Notes under the pieces: model-generated
The model's database searches: none
What the model saw: only the letters and a program-made list of their open reading frames with translations
Told to the model about the DNA's origin: nothing
Position numbers and translations under genes: made by a program
Assembly (NCBI RefSeq): GCF_003129925.1
Contig: NZ_QFFN01000012.1
Span: forward strand, 1-60,031
Reading direction: 5' to 3'
DNA from: Bifidobacterium catulorum
GTDB lineage: Bacteria > Actinomycetota > Actinomycetes > Actinomycetales > Bifidobacteriaceae
DNA: 60,031 nucleotides
In this document: piece by piece, positions 57,713 through 60,031 of the stretch
How the letters are laid out: every line of letters starts with the position of its first letter
How positions within the stretch are numbered: the stretch's first letter is position 1

Positions 57713-59310
57713 GATCTCCTCGCTTGGTCGGTTGCCGGCACCACAGCGGTGGCGCGATTGACGTCGATGCCGTTGAGTGTGGCCCACTGCCGTGGATTGA
57801 CCCCGGTGATGGAATCCACGCACTCCCGGTATTCCTCGCCTATGGCGGCCCCCAGTGACGCGGCGTCGAGACGGGCCTCGCGCCCCTGCGTGATGGACGC
57901 CTTGACGGCGGCGGTCTTGGCCCGGTCGACGATGTTCTTCAGCATCGCGCCGGAGATGAGGTCGGCGAAATACACGCCGGCCCATCGGCCGGAGTCGTCG
58001 GCGATGTCGCAGACTCGGCGTCCGTCGTCGCGCCGGAAGATGTCGGCGGTCGTCACGGCGATGAGGTCGTCCGCCGCCATGCCGTCGGCGAGCGGCAGAT
58101 CGTCGGTCAGGTAGTGGCGCAGGATGGATGTGGCCTGCGCCCTGTCGGGGCGGTCGATGCGGATCTTCACGTCGAGACGGCCGGGGCGCAGCACGGCCGG
58201 GTCTATCATGTCGATGCGGTTCGAGGCCCCGATGACCATGACGTTGCGCAGCGTCTCTATGCCGTCGAGTTCGGCGAGGAACTGCGGCACGATCGTGGTC
58301 TCCACGTCGGACGACACCCCGGATCCGCGGGTGCGTAGCAGGGAGTCCATCTCGTCGATGAACACGATGACGGGACTGCCGTCCGCCGCGCGGCGGCGGG
58401 CCCGGTCGAAGATGGAGCGGATGATGCGTTCGGATTCGCCGACGAACTTGCTGAGGATCTCCGGGCCCTTGACCGAGAGGAACACGCCGGATCCGATGCC
58501 GCTGCCCCGGGCCAGGGAGTTCGCCACGGCCTTGGCGATGAGCGTCTTGCCGTTGCCCGGCGGGCCGTAGAGCAGCACGCCGCGCGGCGGGGTCAGGTCG
58601 TAGCGTTCGAACAGGTCGCGATGCAGGAACGGCAGTTCGACCGCGTCGCGGATCTGGTCGATCTGCGCGTCGAGGCCGCCGATGTCGTCGAACGACACGT
58701 CCGGCACTTCCTCCAGCACCAGGTCGCCGTCATCCCGTCTGGGCAGCGTCTCCAGCGCGATGGATCCGGACGCGTCGAGCAGCACGCGGTCGCCATGGTC
58801 GAGTTCCGTATTCGTCAGCGACCCAGCGCGAACCGCCACGTCGACACGACCGCTCTGGTCCACGACCATCAGGCGTCCTCCGGGCAGCGTCTCCTCCACC
58901 TGGCGCACGGTGCCTCCGAGCGGCAGGTCACGGGTGGCGACGACCACCATGTTCTCGTTGAGCAGCACGGTCTGCCCGCAGGAGAGCCGGTCCACGTTCA
59001 CCAGGTCCGAGACGGGCACCACCATGCGGCGCGATCCCATGACCACCTCGGCCGCGGCATGGCGCACGCCGTCGTCGTCCACATGGCTGGAGTCCACGCG
59101 CACGAACACGGCGAAGTTCTCCGGCGGCTGTGCGAGATTCACCAGCTGCGACTTCGCCTGGCGCAATTCCCGGCCGGCGCGGTTGAGCGCCTGCGCCAGC
59201 GCATGGTTCTTGGCCTGCAGGACGTCGGCGTGTTCGCTCAGCTGTTCGTAGCGCCTGCGCCACCGCCCCTCCTCCGGTTCGCCGTCCACATTCGGTGCTT
59301 CGTCAGTCAT
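57709..59310 (-). CDS. arc: AAA ATPase ARC (Mpa homologue)
   Basis: This 533-residue hexameric unfoldase recognises pupylated proteins. The N-terminal coiled coil (about 20-70, EQLSEHADVLQAKNHALAQA) binds Pup. Double OB folds (about 80-225) follow, then the AAA module with GPPGNGKT (about 250), VIVFIDEMDSLL (about 318) and GASNRIDMIDPAVLRPGRLD. The C-terminus ends ATDQARRS and lacks the GQYL motif that docks Mpa on the 20S proteasome. This fits an organism with no proteasome, so the protein must remodel or deliver substrates elsewhere. The start overlaps the DedA stop by 8 nt. Confidence 0.95.
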   Translation of the reverse strand: MTDEAPNVDGEPEEGRWRRRYEQLSEHADVLQAKNHALAQALNRAGRELRQAKSQLVNLAQPPENFAVFVRVDSSHVDDDGVRHAAAEVVMGSRRMVVPVSDLVNVDRLSCGQTVLLNENMVVVATRDLPLGGTVRQVEETLPGGRLMVVDQSGRVDVAVRAGSLTNTELDHGDRVLLDASGSIALETLPRRDDGDLVLEEVPDVSFDDIGGLDAQIDQIRDAVELPFLHRDLFERYDLTPPRGVLLYGPPGNGKTLIAKAVANSLARGSGIGSGVFLSVKGPEILSKFVGESERIIRSIFDRARRRAADGSPVIVFIDEMDSLLRTRGSGVSSDVETTIVPQFLAELDGIETLRNVMVIGASNRIDMIDPAVLRPGRLDVKIRIDRPDRAQATSILRHYLTDDLPLADGMAADDLIAVTTADIFRRDDGRRVCDIADDSGRWAGVYFADLISGAMLKNIVDRAKTAAVKASITQGREARLDAASLGAAIGEEYRECVDSITGVNPRQWATLNGIDVNRATAVVPATDQARRS

Positions 59311-59923
59311 TGTCGCCGCCTTTTCGAGTCCTTATCAGATTATGCACCCAACGTCCCAGCAACGCCACGACGACGAGGACCGCAAGGGCGATGACCACGT
59401 CCTCGAACGCGCCGAGCACGCCGAGCATCGAGCACCAGTTCTCCCCCAGCGCATGGCCCGCGCCGATGAGCACGGTGTTCCACACCGCCGATCCGAGCAG
59501 CGTCCATCCGGTGAACCGTCCGAAGTTCATGGCGTTGAATCCCGCGGGAATGGATATCAGCGAACGCACGACGGGAATCACTCGGCCTATGAGCACCGAC
59601 CAGGCGCCGAACCGGGAGAACCACCGGTCGGCCTTCCCGATGTCCTCGCGACTCACTCCGGGTATATGGTCCGCGACGGCCATCAGCCTGTCGATGCCGA
59701 TGCATCGCGAGACGCCATACAGCGTCCATGCGCCGACGAGGGAGCCTATCGTCGCCCAGATGATGGACTCCATCAGGGACAGCCGGCCCGTCGACGCGGT
59801 GAATCCGGCCAGTGGGAGGATGATTTCGCTGGGGATCGGCGGGAATACGGATTCCAAAGCGATGGCGGCGCCCACGCCGACTCCTCCCAATGTGCCCATG
59901 AGACCCACCAGCCAGTCGGTCAT
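59303..59923 (-). CDS. DedA-family membrane protein
   Basis: The protein has 206 residues and four to six membrane segments. Family blocks: AIALESVFPPIPSEIILPLAGF near the N-terminus, then FSRFGAWSVLIGRVIPVVRSLISIPAGFNAMNFGRFTGWTLLGSAVWN. DedA proteins are proposed to flip or scramble lipids such as undecaprenyl phosphate and support proton balance. It is first in the dop/arc operon. The ATG has only GGGGCC upstream, so the start is less sure. The two-unit repeat at 59958-60024 lies just upstream. Confidence 0.92.
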   Translation of the reverse strand: MTDWLVGLMGTLGGVGVGAAIALESVFPPIPSEIILPLAGFTASTGRLSLMESIIWATIGSLVGAWTLYGVSRCIGIDRLMAVADHIPGVSREDIGKADRWFSRFGAWSVLIGRVIPVVRSLISIPAGFNAMNFGRFTGWTLLGSAVWNTVLIGAGHALGENWCSMLGVLGAFEDVVIALAVLVVVALLGRWVHNLIRTRKGGDND

Positions 59924-59957
59924 GGCCCCGATGAGACCGGGCTGCGCGGATGGGCGA

Positions 59958-60024
59958 GGTGCCTCATTTGAAAGTGAGCGCGTAATCCGGAGTGGTGCCT
60001 CACTTGGGGTGAGCGCGAAATCCT
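59958..60024 (-). repeat. Two-unit inverted-half repeat, right copy
   Basis: On the plus strand: GGTGCCTCA (59958-59966), 8 nt, TGAGCGCGTAAT (59975-59986), 4 nt, AGTGGTGCCTCA (59991-60002), 7 nt, TGAGCGCG (60010-60017). It is the reverse complement of the pattern at 17-74 with the same inner spacings. It lies 35 nt upstream of the DedA-ARC-Dop operon and could be its operator or a dispersed repeat. Confidence 0.7.
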
Positions 60025-60031
60025 AGTCCTT

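Noticed and set aside
57713..57985. Longer N-terminus of Dop
   Set aside because: The extra residues overlap the end of arc, are Arg-rich, and the ATGA start with GAGGAG is a better fit.
53468..59923. Proteasome subunit genes in the pup locus
   Set aside because: I looked for alpha and beta subunit sequences between and beside arc, dop, pup and pafA and found none.
59958..60024. CRISPR array at the right end
   Set aside because: The unit is about 35 nt with only 7-8 variable nt inside it; there are no 30-nt spacers and no cas genes.

Overview
The window is high-GC DNA from an actinobacterium, most likely Bifidobacterium or a close relative; I cannot name the species. Evidence: a complete pupylation set (Pup, PafA, Dop, ARC) with no proteasome subunit genes beside it, a NAD+-dependent DNA ligase of about 909 residues, CIRCE-controlled groEL, a polyphosphate-type glucokinase, a GH36 alpha-galactosidase, and several transcripts that look leaderless. 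Nearly all of the sequence is ordinary chromosome. I see no tRNA, rRNA, CRISPR array, prophage or insertion sequence.

Layout. 1-0.6 kb: a two-unit repeat, operator-like inverted repeats and two tiny overlapping ORFs. 0.6-11.7 kb: a Ser/Thr-rich membrane protein, alpha-galactosidase (-), Mrp-type ATPase (+), ligA (-) and a 1178-residue unknown protein (-). 11.7-15 kb: a polytopic membrane protein (+) and polyphosphate glucokinase (-). 15-19.8 kb: class II aldolase, phosphoglycerate mutase family protein, a C-terminally extended triosephosphate isomerase and an MFS transporter, all on the minus strand. 20-24.6 kb: a MarR/MFS efflux pair, then a glycosyltransferase/aminotransferase pair. 24.8-28 kb: FMN riboswitch, RibU and a single-chain EcfA-EcfA-EcfT. 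28-33.6 kb: clpC, a tandem universal stress protein, a DUF3027-like protein and a long cold-shock protein.

33.7-37.6 kb: a TPM-domain protein, response regulator and histidine kinase operon, then a WXG100 protein. 37.8-41.6 kb: groEL with two CIRCE elements, cspA, a LytR_C protein and ung. 41.7-46.9 kb: moxR, DUF58, two VWA genes and two small membrane-protein genes in one operon, every junction a 4-nt ATGA overlap. 47-48.9 kb: a WXG-like protein overlapped by an alpha/beta-hydrolase. 48.9-53.3 kb: purB, a flippase-like protein carrying a degenerate kinase-like segment, and HU. 53.4-59.9 kb (minus strand): DedA, ARC, Dop, an IMPase-like protein, Pup and PafA.

How genes work together: ARC, Dop, Pup and PafA form a tagging/untagging/unfolding system that here must run without a 20S proteasome. 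The riboswitch, RibU and Ecf fusion form a riboflavin uptake unit. MarR probably represses itself and the efflux pump. ClpC, GroEL, the cold-shock proteins and the universal stress protein make the middle rich in stress functions. The points most worth checking are the inverted copies of the same two-unit repeat at the two window ends, the recurrent -10 hexamer exactly 7 nt before start codons, palindromes lying in frame in disordered protein segments, and several altered or extended enzymes (IMPase-like, kinase-like, TIM, LigA).
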